NCBI GenBank assembly: GCA_028874365.1
Contig: JAPPJZ010000009.1
Location: forward strand, 31,340 to 95,339
DNA length: 64,000 nt
Reading direction: 5' to 3'
From: Chloroflexota bacterium
Lineage (GTDB): Bacteria; Chloroflexota; Dehalococcoidia; Bin125
Shown: piece after piece, positions 8,563 through 16,781 of the stretch
How the letters are laid out: every line of letters begins with the position of its first letter
Position numbering within the stretch: the first letter of the stretch is position 1
Made by a program: the position numbers and the translations under genes
Notes under the pieces: model-generated
The model's input: only the letters and a program-made list of their open reading frames with translations
Told to the model about the DNA's origin: nothing
Database searches by the model: none

Positions 8563-9255
8563 ATGCAGGCCGAGGTCTTCGACACGCCGGACTCAGCCGT
8601 CGCCGACATCCCGGACGGCGCGACGATCCTGGTTGGCGGGTTCGTCTCCGCGGGGACTCCGTCCAATCTGATTCTGGCGTTGAAGCGCAGCGGACAGACT
8701 GGGCTGACCGCGGTCGCGAACAACATTGGGCTCGGCGACCTACTCGACGAACTGTGCGAGGATCGCCAACTGGCCAAGGTGATCGCGACATTCGCCATCC
8801 GCGCATCGGGTACGCGGTCTTCGCGTTTCGAGGCTCAGTACCGGGCGGGCGAGGCCGAGTTGGAACTGGTGCCCCAGGGCACGCTGATCGAGCGTCTTCG
8901 AGCGGGAGGCGCGGGGCTCGGAGGGGTGCTGACCAGGACGGGTCTGGGGACGATGATGGCCGAGGGCAAGCAAGTCCTCGAACTTGACGGCGATCGGTGG
9001 CTGCTTGAGCGCCCACTGCGCGGCGATGTCGCTCTGCTCAAGGCCTGGCGCGGCGACCGTCACGGGAATCTGCAGTATCGACTGGCCGGGCTGAACTTTA
9101 ATCCCGTCATGGCCACGGCGGCCGACCTGGTGATTGCCGAAGTAGAGCAGATCGTGGAGCCTGGCGAGATTCCTCCGGGGTCCGTTGGAACACCGGGGAT
9201 CTACGTTGATCGGCTTGTTGAGTGCGAGCCGGTACCGGTGCGCTGGGACGGCTGA
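8563..9255 (+). CDS. CoA-transferase family I, subunit A
   Basis: A 230-residue alpha subunit of the acyl-CoA:3-oxoacid / acyl-CoA:acetate type. It shows the N-terminal IPDGATILVGGFVSAGTPSNLI (glycine-rich CoA loop), the middle VPQGTLIERLRAGGAGLGG segment, and AWRGDRHGNLQYR near the end. The beta subunit gene starts two bases after its stop, so the two are translationally coupled and surely form one enzyme. The residue carrying CoA is in the beta subunit. Likely substrates are succinyl-CoA or acetyl-CoA plus a short organic acid, but the sequence does not fix this. Confidence 0.9.
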   Translation: MQAEVFDTPDSAVADIPDGATILVGGFVSAGTPSNLILALKRSGQTGLTAVANNIGLGDLLDELCEDRQLAKVIATFAIRASGTRSSRFEAQYRAGEAELELVPQGTLIERLRAGGAGLGGVLTRTGLGTMMAEGKQVLELDGDRWLLERPLRGDVALLKAWRGDRHGNLQYRLAGLNFNPVMATAADLVIAEVEQIVEPGEIPPGSVGTPGIYVDRLVECEPVPVRWDG

Positions 9256-9257
9256 CC

Positions 9258-9932
9258 GTGGCAGATCGAACACCGCCCACGGGCCTGAGCCGTGAACTGA
9301 TTGCGCTGCGGGCAGCTCAAGAACTTGAGCCGGGATCGGTCGTCAACCTCGGCATCGGACTGCCGACGCTGGTCGCGGGATTCGTGGATCCGAGCGACGA
9401 GATTCTCTTCCAGGCCGAGAACGGCATTCTCGGCTACTCAGGCATCTCAGATTCAGAGTTCGATTCCGACTTGATCAACGCGGGTGGTCAGCCAGTGGAC
9501 CTCGTCCCGGGCGCCAGCTTCTTCGATACCGCCGACTCGTTTGCCATGATTCGCGGGGGCCATATCGACGCCGCCGTGCTCGGCGGCCTGCAAGTCTCCG
9601 CCCAGGGAGACCTCGCCAACTGGTACGTCCCGGCACGCGGAGGCGGCAGCGTTGGCGGGGCGATGGATCTTGCCGTCGGGGCGCGCAAGCTGATCGTCGC
9701 GATGGCGCACGTGACGCGCGAGGGTGAGTCTCGGATCGTCGAGGCCTGCAATTATCCGCTGACGGCGGAGCGCTGTGTGGACGTGATTGTCACTGATCTG
9801 GCCGTGATCGATGTGACTGAACATGGGCTGATTTTGCGTGAGCGGGCGCCTGGGATATCAGAGGCTGTCGTCGAGGAGTGGACCGATGCACCGTTGATCA
9901 TTCCCGATGACGTGCCGGAGATGTCACTCTGA
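9258..9932 (+). CDS. CoA-transferase family I, subunit B
   Basis: A 224-residue beta subunit. GTG at 9258 follows the alpha stop by two bases; the ATG upstream at 9222 would overlap the alpha gene and adds nothing recognisable. The catalytic glutamate is E54 in FQAENGILGYSG, where the family has an ENG motif. Other marks are LGIGLPTLV, GGHIDAAVLGGLQV and KLIVAMAHVTREGESRIV (the last resembles the K-I-hydrophobic-T block of glutaconate and 3-oxoacid transferases). It forms a heteromer with the preceding product. Confidence 0.9.
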   Translation: MADRTPPTGLSRELIALRAAQELEPGSVVNLGIGLPTLVAGFVDPSDEILFQAENGILGYSGISDSEFDSDLINAGGQPVDLVPGASFFDTADSFAMIRGGHIDAAVLGGLQVSAQGDLANWYVPARGGGSVGGAMDLAVGARKLIVAMAHVTREGESRIVEACNYPLTAERCVDVIVTDLAVIDVTEHGLILRERAPGISEAVVEEWTDAPLIIPDDVPEMSL

Positions 9933-9989
9933 GCGGATGGCGCTGTGCGCTATCCTGATTCAGAAGCGCTGCAACACAGGGAGCGGACC

Positions 9990-10535
9990 ATGCGTGGTGT
10001 GTTCAAGGTCATGGGTCGGGGCGCCCAGATATTGAAGCGTGGGCCGGTCACGGTTCACTATCCATACGAGAAGAAGCAGCTGCCCAAGCGCGCGCGGACC
10101 TTTCCCTACCTTATCTGGAACCACCAGCTTGAGGAGCCCAACTGCACCGGATGCGGCAAGTGCGCCGCGGCCTGCCCGGTCGACTGCATGACGACGACGC
10201 TGATGAAGAATCCGGCCAGCGCGGCGGGCAAGAGCAACCACAAGTCGGTGATTGACGACTTCTACATCGACTTCGGCCGCTGCATGCGCTGCAACATCTG
10301 CGTCGAGGTCTGCCCGTTCGACGCGATCGCCATGCTTCCGCTGTGGGAGGGCCACGAGCAGACCAAGTACGACCGCCGAGAATTGGTCATGGACCTTGAC
10401 GACCTGCTCGCCCCCAGCCGCGCCGATGAGCATCTGCCGTTCTGGATTCCCGAGACGATCCTCGCCAAGACGGAGAAAGAGCGAGTCGGCCGCAAAGAGT
10501 TCGCGGCGCAGCTCGTCTCCGGCGAGGACGAGTAG
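9990..10535 (+). CDS. nuoI: NuoI-like 2x[4Fe-4S] ferredoxin subunit
   Basis: A 181-residue protein with two CxxCxxCxxxCP clusters: C52, C55, C58, C62 and C98, C101, C104, C108. The FPYLIWNHQLEEPNCTGCG opening and EVCPFDAIAM ending are typical of the NADH-quinone oxidoreductase I subunit. ATG 9990 is chosen because GGGAG lies about eight bases upstream; an upstream GTG adds 15 residues without similarity. No other complex I gene is adjacent, so it is an orphan copy. It could serve complex I or a separate ferredoxin-linked dehydrogenase. The C-terminal 40 residues are charged and variable. Confidence 0.8.
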   Translation: MRGVFKVMGRGAQILKRGPVTVHYPYEKKQLPKRARTFPYLIWNHQLEEPNCTGCGKCAAACPVDCMTTTLMKNPASAAGKSNHKSVIDDFYIDFGRCMRCNICVEVCPFDAIAMLPLWEGHEQTKYDRRELVMDLDDLLAPSRADEHLPFWIPETILAKTEKERVGRKEFAAQLVSGEDE

Positions 10536-10547
10536 ACCGGGCCTCAC

Positions 10548-11423
10548 CTAAACCAGTTCGCCTGCCTCGCGTCGCCGGGCCAGATCGGCATAGTCGAGTT
10601 GCGCCGGGGCGCCCCGGGAGAGGATTCGATCGACCCGATCCTTGACAATCTCGTCGAAACCCGGGTGCGGCAAGATGTAGAACGTGTCGTTGACGATGGC
10701 GTCCCAGACGAGCGAGGCGACATTGCTCGGATCCATCGCGTCCTTCCAGTTCATGTCGGATGCAAACCCTTCGCCTGGGGGCTCGGTAGGACCGCCGAAC
10801 TGATCGGGTCGATTGCGCTCGGCGTTGATCAGGTTGGTGTTGACCAGGCCTGGACAAAGCACACTCGCTGAGACATTCGAGTTGTTCGCGCGCAAATCGA
10901 GATAGAGTCCCTCGCTGAGCGACAGGACGCCGTGCTTGGACACGCTGTACGCGCCGGAGCCGGCGACAATGCCGCCCACCGAGGATGTGTTGACGACGTG
11001 CCCGGGCTCACCGTGCTCGACCATATGCGCCAGGAAGGTCTGGATTCCGTAGAGCACGCCGTAGAAATTGACGCCGAGCACCCAGTCCCAGGTTGAGTTG
11101 GGTATCTCCCACAGGTTGCGGGAGCCGCCGTCCTCGCTGCTGGTCACGCCGGCGTTGTTGCAGAGCACGTGGATGTTGCCGAACCGATCGATCGCCTGGT
11201 CGCGAAGCGATTCGACCGATTCGCGTTGCATCGTGTTGACTTCGATGCCGACGACGCTGCGCTCCTGTTGCTCCAGGCGGGAGACGGCCGCCTGGAGCGC
11301 CTCGGTTTCGATGTCGGCGAGGACGACGTTCATGCCCTCGGCGGCGAAGCGTTCGGCGAAGGCGTAGCCCATTCCGGAGGCTGCGCCGGTGACGACGGCA
11401 GTGCTGTTGGTGAAGTCGCGCAT
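10548..11423 (-). CDS. SDR oxidoreductase, tandem copy 1
   Basis: A 291-residue classical short-chain dehydrogenase/reductase. It has the cofactor loop TGAASGMG (13-19), Asp after strand 2 (VVLADIE, favouring NAD over NADP), NNAG at 89-92, and a catalytic Ser about 148, Y159 and K163 in AYSVSKHG. It is the fourth product along the minus-strand array, 12 bases after the stop of copy 2, with GGGAG eight bases before its ATG. Its first 95 residues are nearly the same as those of copies 2 and 3. The family is longer at the C-terminus than standard 250-residue SDRs. The alcohol or ketone substrate is unknown. Confidence 0.9.
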   Translation of the reverse strand: MRDFTNSTAVVTGAASGMGYAFAERFAAEGMNVVLADIETEALQAAVSRLEQQERSVVGIEVNTMQRESVESLRDQAIDRFGNIHVLCNNAGVTSSEDGGSRNLWEIPNSTWDWVLGVNFYGVLYGIQTFLAHMVEHGEPGHVVNTSSVGGIVAGSGAYSVSKHGVLSLSEGLYLDLRANNSNVSASVLCPGLVNTNLINAERNRPDQFGGPTEPPGEGFASDMNWKDAMDPSNVASLVWDAIVNDTFYILPHPGFDEIVKDRVDRILSRGAPAQLDYADLARRREAGELV

Positions 11424-11435
11424 GACGCACTCCCT

Positions 11436-12332
11436 CTAGATCAGCTCGCCCTGGGCGCGGCGTTCCATCATTTTCTGGAAGTCGACTTCGACTGGTTGGC
11501 TGCCCTCGAGCACGGCTTCGACGCGGCCTCGGACGATGTCGGTCCAGCCGGAATGCGGGAGGATGTAGAGCTGGTTGTTGACCATCGCCTGCCAGACCAG
11601 TTCGGCGACATCCGAGGGATCCATCCCACCACCCAGGAAGACACGGGAAGCCGTGCGCTGCGCTTCGTTGGCCTCGATTGACTGGCCGAATTCGCTGGGA
11701 CGGTTGCGTTCGGCCTCATTGATCTGTGTGTTGACGAAGCCAGGACAGAGGACTGAGGCGGAGGTGTTGGCGTCGGCGGCCCGCAGGTGGTGCCAGAGGC
11801 CTTCGGTGAGGGTCAGGACGCCGTGCTTGGAGACGCTGTAGGCCGAGGCGCCGGGAATCAGTCCGGCGAGCGAGGCGGTGTTGACGATGTGTCCGGTCTC
11901 GCCGTGTTCGAGCATGTGCGGAACGAACGCCTGGAGGCCATAGAGCACTCCCCAGAAGTTAACGCCCATGACCCAGTCCCAGGTCGAGTCCGGGACCTCC
12001 CAGACGGGAACGGCACCGGTGCCGGCTCCGAGACCGCCGTCCCGGCGGGAGGTCACGCCAGCGTTGTTGCAAAGCACGTGGATGTTGCCGAAGCGGTCGA
12101 TCGCCTGATCACGCAGGCTCTCGAGCGTCTCGCGGCGCATCGTGTTGACCTCGACGCCGATCACGTTTCGTTCCTGCTGCTCGAGCCGAGTGACCGCAGC
12201 ATTGAGCGCGTCGGTTTCGATGTCGGCGAGGACGACGTTCATGCCTTCGGCGGCGAAGCGCTCGGCGAAGGCGTAGCCCATTCCTGAGGCGGCGCCGGTA
12301 ACGACTGCGGTTCCGTTGCTGAAATTGCGCAT
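11436..12332 (-). CDS. SDR oxidoreductase, tandem copy 2
   Basis: A 298-residue SDR, the paralog most like copy 3: residues 8-95 differ at only a handful of positions. It has TGAASGMG, NNAGV, and an Ser-Tyr-Lys set in NTASLAGL and AYSVSKHG. An Asp in LADIETD suggests NAD. It has a short insert (GLGAGTGAVPVWEVPD) after the NNAG loop compared with copy 1, and this may shape the substrate pocket. The ribosome site GAGGGG is close to the ATG, and the CTCTAG-containing junction with copy 3 is nearly repeated at the junction with copy 1, as expected from unequal duplication. Confidence 0.9.
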   Translation of the reverse strand: MRNFSNGTAVVTGAASGMGYAFAERFAAEGMNVVLADIETDALNAAVTRLEQQERNVIGVEVNTMRRETLESLRDQAIDRFGNIHVLCNNAGVTSRRDGGLGAGTGAVPVWEVPDSTWDWVMGVNFWGVLYGLQAFVPHMLEHGETGHIVNTASLAGLIPGASAYSVSKHGVLTLTEGLWHHLRAADANTSASVLCPGFVNTQINEAERNRPSEFGQSIEANEAQRTASRVFLGGGMDPSDVAELVWQAMVNNQLYILPHSGWTDIVRGRVEAVLEGSQPVEVDFQKMMERRAQGELI

Positions 12333-12344
12333 GCTCTTGCCCCT

Positions 12345-13229
12345 CTAGACAACCTCGCCGCGTGCTCGACGTTGCATCATGTCGTGGAAGTCGATTTCCA
12401 CAGGCTCGCCGCCGTTCAGGATGGCTTCGACGCGGCCTCGGACGATCTCCCGCCAACCGGCGTGGGGGAGGATGTAGAGCTGGTCGTCGACCATGGCCCG
12501 CCAGACCAGTTCGGCAACATCGGACGGATCCATGCCTTCGCCTAGCAGCGTCTGGAAGAATGCCCGTTGCTCTGGCGTGCCCTCGATCGTCTCGCCGAAC
12601 TCCTCTGGACGGTTTCGTTCGGCGTCGGTGATCTGCGTGTTGACGAAACCGGGGCAGAGTACGGATGCGGAGACGTTCGAGTTCGCCGCCCGAAGGTGGT
12701 GCCAGAGACCTTCGGTCAGGGTCAGGACGCCGTGCTTGGCGACGCCGTAGGCGGAACCGCTGGGAACGAGTCCCATGACTGAGGACGTGTTGACGATGTG
12801 ACCGGTTTCGCCGTGTTCGAGCATGTGCGGCACAAACACCTGCACGCCGTAGAGCACGCCCCAGAAGTTGACACCCATGACCCAGTCCCAGGTTGAGTCG
12901 GGGACTTTCCAGACAGGGAAGGCGCCGATGCCCGCGTCCTGTCGCGAGGTGACACCGGCGTTGTTGCAGAGCACGTGGATCTTGCCGTAGCGGTCGACCG
13001 CCTGGTCTCGGAGGTTTTCGAGCGTCTCGCGGCGCATGGTGTTGACTTCGACGCCGAGGACGTTGCGTTCCTGCTGCTCGAGCCGTGTCACTGCGGCATT
13101 GAGCGCGTCGGTCTCGATGTCGGCGAGGACGACATTCATGCCCTCGGCGGCGAAGCGCTCGGCGAAGGCATAGCCCATTCCAGAGGCGGCACCGGTTATC
13201 ACCGCTGTCTTACCTGCGAACTCTCGCAT
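12345..13229 (-). CDS. SDR oxidoreductase, tandem copy 3
   Basis: A 294-residue SDR with the same TGAASGMG loop and NAD-type Asp as its neighbours. The active site reads NTSSVMG and AYGVAKHG, so Tyr and Lys are kept while the residues between differ from the AYSVSKHG of the other copies. GAGAGGA lies eight bases upstream of the ATG. It is followed after 12 bases by copy 2. It probably makes the same type of reaction as copies 1 and 2, with divergence around residues 95-110 and 205-225 pointing to different substrates. Confidence 0.9.
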   Translation of the reverse strand: MREFAGKTAVITGAASGMGYAFAERFAAEGMNVVLADIETDALNAAVTRLEQQERNVLGVEVNTMRRETLENLRDQAVDRYGKIHVLCNNAGVTSRQDAGIGAFPVWKVPDSTWDWVMGVNFWGVLYGVQVFVPHMLEHGETGHIVNTSSVMGLVPSGSAYGVAKHGVLTLTEGLWHHLRAANSNVSASVLCPGFVNTQITDAERNRPEEFGETIEGTPEQRAFFQTLLGEGMDPSDVAELVWRAMVDDQLYILPHAGWREIVRGRVEAILNGGEPVEIDFHDMMQRRARGEVV

Positions 13230-13292
13230 GGGTCGGTCCTCTCCGGATTCTCGAGCTTCAGCCGATTGTTCGCGCAGTCTAGGTGCGGCTCG

Positions 13293-14189
13293 TTAGACCT
13301 CTTCGCCTGCCGCTCGTCGGCGCATCAGCTCTTCCATGTCGACGGTGAGCGGTGCGCCTCTCGCGAGTACGTGCTCGACGCGGCCGCGGACGACATCGTC
13401 CCAGGCGGTATGCGGCAGGATGTAGCAGCGCTGCTCGACGATCGAGTCGAAGACGATGTCGGCGACCCGGTCGGGGTCCATGCCGCCGCCGAGCATCGCG
13501 GAGATGGCGTCTTCCAACTCGGGCGTTCGCTCCGAGACGCCTCCGAGCTCTTCGGGTCGATTTCGATCGGCGTGGCCGATGTTGGTGTTGACGAATCCCG
13601 GACATAGGACTGACGCGCTCAGGTTGGCACCCATGGCCTCGAACTGCTGGTAGAGACCTTCGGTCAGGGTCAACACGGCGTGTTTCGACACGCTATAGGC
13701 GCTACCGCCCGGCATCAGGCCGGCGAGGGACGCCGTGTTGACGATGTGGCCTTCCTCGCCGTGTTCGAGCATGTGCGGCACGAAGACCTGTATGCCATAG
13801 AGGACGCCCCAGAAGTTGACGCCCATGATCCATTCCCAGGTGGCGTCGGGCACGTCCCAGGAGCCCCGGATTGTGCCGTCAGTTGAGAATCCGGCGTCAT
13901 CGCCGCCAGCGACCCCAGCGTTGTTGACCAGGATGTGGACGTTGCCGAACTGCTCGATCGTGCGCTCACGCAGATGCTCAAGCGCTTCACGGCGCATCGT
14001 GTTGACGATTACACCGAGCACATTGCGCTCTTCCTGTTCGAGCCGCGTCACCTGAGCGGTGAGCGCATCCTCTTCGATGTCGGCGAGGACCACGTTCATG
14101 CCCTCGGCGGCGAAGCGTCGGGCAAAGGCCAGACCCATCCCGCTCGCCGCTCCGGTAACCACTGCCGTCTTGCCGGCAAACTCGCGCAT
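13293..14189 (-). CDS. SDR oxidoreductase, tandem copy 4
   Basis: A 298-residue SDR, the most diverged of the four-gene array. It keeps MREFAGKTAVVTGAASGMG, LADIEED, VNNAGV, NTASLAGL and AYSVSKHAV, with Ser, Tyr and Lys in the usual places, and has a small insert (GDDAGFSTDGTIRGSWDV) after the NNAG loop. It is the first gene of the four on the minus strand, with GGGAG seven to eight bases before its ATG, and a 63-base gap separates it from copy 3. It would use NAD(H) as inferred from the Asp. Confidence 0.9.
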   Translation of the reverse strand: MREFAGKTAVVTGAASGMGLAFARRFAAEGMNVVLADIEEDALTAQVTRLEQEERNVLGVIVNTMRREALEHLRERTIEQFGNVHILVNNAGVAGGDDAGFSTDGTIRGSWDVPDATWEWIMGVNFWGVLYGIQVFVPHMLEHGEEGHIVNTASLAGLMPGGSAYSVSKHAVLTLTEGLYQQFEAMGANLSASVLCPGFVNTNIGHADRNRPEELGGVSERTPELEDAISAMLGGGMDPDRVADIVFDSIVEQRCYILPHTAWDDVVRGRVEHVLARGAPLTVDMEELMRRRAAGEEV

Positions 14190-14242
14190 GATCAGCTCCC
14201 ACTCAGTGTTTTGGAGGGTTCAGTCGGCAGGCAGTCTACGGA

Positions 14243-15031
14243 CTAGAGCGGCTGTTGACCGAGGAACTCGAACAGCGGCGGGTACTTGTTGATGTCGGCG
14301 CCGCCGTTGAGCTGGACGGTCTGTCCGGTCATCAACGATGACGCATCGGAGGCAAGCCAGAGAGCGAGTTGCGCTACATCTTCGGGTTCGCCGACTCGTC
14401 CCAGCGGCGCCTCGGCGGCGAAGGCGTCCTCCAGGCCGGGGACATCGCGCAGGCCTTCAGTCAGAGGGGTGCGGATCAGTCCCGGTCCGATACTGTTGAC
14501 GCGGATGTTGTGTCGGCCCAGTTCGAGCGCCGAGACTTTGGTCAGCATCGCGACTCCTGCTTTGGCCGAGCAATAGGCCGACAGCCCCTCGGTCGCCTGG
14601 ATGCTGTTGAGAGAGGCGGTGTTGATGATCGAGCCGCCTGAGCCCTGCTCGATCAGATGCTTCGCCTCGTGCTTGATGCAGAGGAAGACCCCGGTCAGGC
14701 AGACATCGATTACGCGCTGAAACTGCGAGAGTGGATAGTCCTGGATCGGCGACCAGCCGCCGATGCCGGCGTTGTTGAACGCAACATCCAACCTGCCGAA
14801 GCGTTGCACGCAAGCCATCACCATGCCGGCGACGTCGTCCTCGTCGGTCACGTCGGCAGTGATGGCCATTGCCTGGGAGCCAATCTCGCGAGCGGCCTCG
14901 GCCGCGCCGTCGGCGTTGCGATCGGCGATCGCGACCTGGGCGCCCTCCTCGGCGAAACGCTTCGCTGCGGCCAATCCGATTCCTGATGCCGCTCCCGTGA
15001 CCAGCGCGGCCTTGCCATCCAAGAGTCCCAT
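14243..15031 (-). CDS. SDR oxidoreductase (FabG-like, 262 aa)
   Basis: A standard-length SDR with TGAASGIG (12-19), IADRN (NAD-type Asp), NNAG, catalytic S140, Y153 and K157 in NTASLNSIQATEGLSAYCSAK, and the C-terminal SSLMTGQTVQLNGGADI cap typical of FabG-like enzymes. It is separated from the upstream SDR by 21 bases and is a paralog of it: both share FGRLDxAFNNAGI and the S140-Y153-K157 numbering. GGGAG lies seven bases before the ATG. The last residues (FEFLGQQPL) extend beyond the usual FabG end. Confidence 0.9.
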   Translation of the reverse strand: MGLLDGKAALVTGAASGIGLAAAKRFAEEGAQVAIADRNADGAAEAAREIGSQAMAITADVTDEDDVAGMVMACVQRFGRLDVAFNNAGIGGWSPIQDYPLSQFQRVIDVCLTGVFLCIKHEAKHLIEQGSGGSIINTASLNSIQATEGLSAYCSAKAGVAMLTKVSALELGRHNIRVNSIGPGLIRTPLTEGLRDVPGLEDAFAAEAPLGRVGEPEDVAQLALWLASDASSLMTGQTVQLNGGADINKYPPLFEFLGQQPL

Positions 15032-15052
15032 TGATAGCTCCCATCCGTTCGT

Positions 15053-15856
15053 TTAGTCGCTGCGCGGGCGCCTCAACGATGATTCCAGCATGTTGAAGCC
15101 GGGCGGTAGCTCGTTCACGGTGATTCCGCCGTCGACGTAGAAGAGCTGTCCGGACACCCATGGACTAGCGTCGCTGCCGAGATAGAGCGCCATCTGGGCG
15201 ATGTCTCCGGGCTCACCCAGGCGGCCGAGCGGCGTAGCGCCAATCATGGCCTCGTCGAAGCCTTCAACGTCGCGGGCCCGCTCCGTCATTGGAGTCCTGG
15301 TGTGGCCTGGACCGATCGCGTTAACGCGGATGCCGTGTTCTCCGAGTTCCAGGGCCGAGACCCTGGTCAACATCGCTACCCCCGCCTTGGCGGAGCAGTA
15401 CGCGGCCAGACCCTTGGTCGCCTGGGTTGCGTTGATGCTGGCGGTGTTGATCAAGGATCCACCCTCGCCCTGTTCGATCATTCGTTTGGACTGGTGTTTC
15501 AGGCAGAGGAAGACAGCGGTCAGGCAGACGTCGATGACGTGCTGGAAGTGGCTCAGCTCATGATCGTGGATTGGCGCTGCACCGGCGATGCCGGCGTTGT
15601 TGAACGCGATGTCAAGGCGTCCGAATCGTTCGACGCAGGCGGCGACCATTCGCTCGACATCGTTTTCGCTGGTCACGTCGCCGTTGATGGCGATGGCGCT
15701 GGAGCCGATCCCGCGGGCCGTTTCATTGACGAGGTCGGCGTTGCGATCGAACATTGCGACGCGCGCACCCTCCGCCGCGAAGAGCTGGGCCGTTGCCAGA
15801 CCGATGCCGGAGGCTCCGCCTGTAATCAGTGCAACCTTCCCGTCGAGTGCTCCCAT
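15053..15856 (-). CDS. SDR oxidoreductase (FabG-like, 267 aa)
   Basis: Begins at ATG 15856, which has GAGGAAG just upstream; an in-frame GTG four codons earlier contains that ribosome site and was rejected. Features are TGGASGIG, MFDRNAD (NAD-type Asp), FNNAG, S140, Y153, K157 and the terminal VSGQLFYVDGGITV strand. It is paralogous to the next gene on the minus strand. It is likely the first gene of the six-SDR run, transcribed from the 106-base gap shared with the divergent membrane-protein genes. Confidence 0.9.
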   Translation of the reverse strand: MGALDGKVALITGGASGIGLATAQLFAAEGARVAMFDRNADLVNETARGIGSSAIAINGDVTSENDVERMVAACVERFGRLDIAFNNAGIAGAAPIHDHELSHFQHVIDVCLTAVFLCLKHQSKRMIEQGEGGSLINTASINATQATKGLAAYCSAKAGVAMLTRVSALELGEHGIRVNAIGPGHTRTPMTERARDVEGFDEAMIGATPLGRLGEPGDIAQMALYLGSDASPWVSGQLFYVDGGITVNELPPGFNMLESSLRRPRSD

Positions 15857-15962
15857 ACTCTTCCTCACCGTGTGTGTTCTGGGTTGCCTGAAACGTAAGG
15901 CATAACCGCGTTCAAAGCCCTACGTTCGCATCAAGGAGCACCGGTTCCGATAGGAGATGTCG

Positions 15963-16742
15963 ATGCCTCATCACGAGCAAATCCTGAGTGACCCAGTCGG
16001 AACGTTGCGCAGGATCTGGGATGACACCGGTTGGCGGTTCGTCATTCTGACGTCGCTGCTGATCTTCCTGCTGGAGACGATCGGGGAGCTGGCCAACGTT
16101 GATCAGGCGTCGATCTGGTGGGGTGCGGAACTCCTCACGGCCGTCGTGGTCGCTCGAGTCCTGACCATGAGACCGCTACGCGGCAAGCTGTCGGACGTCG
16201 AGAACATGACAGTTCTGCTTGGCGTGCTCGGGCTGGTGATGTGCGAGTACATCTTGTCCTATTCGTCGGTCTCGGCGAGCTTCGCAGCAGAGCCGATCTT
16301 CTGGCCGTTCTCGCTGATGTTGATCCTCACGGTCATCGCCGCGCGGATCCTGGCGCCCTACGCGAATCGGCCGCTGTTCATCTGGGTGCTGGTCTTTTCG
16401 TTCCTGCAGTTCTGGTTGAATCTGGCGATCTGGCAGGCCGACGTCAGCTACCCGTCGCCAGCCTGGACCTGGGCAGGCGCGCTGGCGGTGTTTGCCTTCA
16501 TCGCTCGCTGGATCGCCGGCAAGGGCATCGACGGACCAATCGTCAGCCCGCTTAATGTGGCGCTGGTGCTGTTCGTGTTCCTCGACTGGTGGATGGAGTT
16601 CGGGCTGCATGAGAGCGGCGTCGGCGTGGACTGGCTGGCCGAGGACCTCTACTGGCCGTGGATCCTGGTCAACACCGGTCTCGCCACGGTATGTGCCGTG
16701 GTAGCCATCGCGGTAGAACGACTCCCGAATCGAAACGCCTGA
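15963..16742 (+). CDS. Integral membrane protein of unknown function, copy 1
   Basis: A 259-residue protein with about seven or eight hydrophobic helices and no recognised domain. AGGAG lies six bases before ATG 15963; the ATG two codons earlier abuts the ribosome site and is less likely. Conserved with the next gene are ETIGELANV/ETLLEVSG in helix 1, AEPIFWPFSL, ARILAPY, SPLNVALVLFVFLDWW and YWPWILV. The Trp/Tyr/Pro-rich loops at membrane faces and an Asp or Thr before WW could line a site. It could be a small transporter or a membrane scaffold. No enzymatic motif is visible. Confidence 0.75.
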   Translation: MPHHEQILSDPVGTLRRIWDDTGWRFVILTSLLIFLLETIGELANVDQASIWWGAELLTAVVVARVLTMRPLRGKLSDVENMTVLLGVLGLVMCEYILSYSSVSASFAAEPIFWPFSLMLILTVIAARILAPYANRPLFIWVLVFSFLQFWLNLAIWQADVSYPSPAWTWAGALAVFAFIARWIAGKGIDGPIVSPLNVALVLFVFLDWWMEFGLHESGVGVDWLAEDLYWPWILVNTGLATVCAVVAIAVERLPNRNA

Positions 16743-16781
16743 GACCAACATCACCGGGGCACTGAACAGGGAGAAGTTGCG

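Noticed and set aside
8489..9016. N-terminal extension of the CaiB frame upstream of 8488
   Set aside because: It would overlap the divergent CoA-transferase gene. It has Arg/Pro/Ser-rich composition without similarity, while a good ribosome site precedes ATG 8488.
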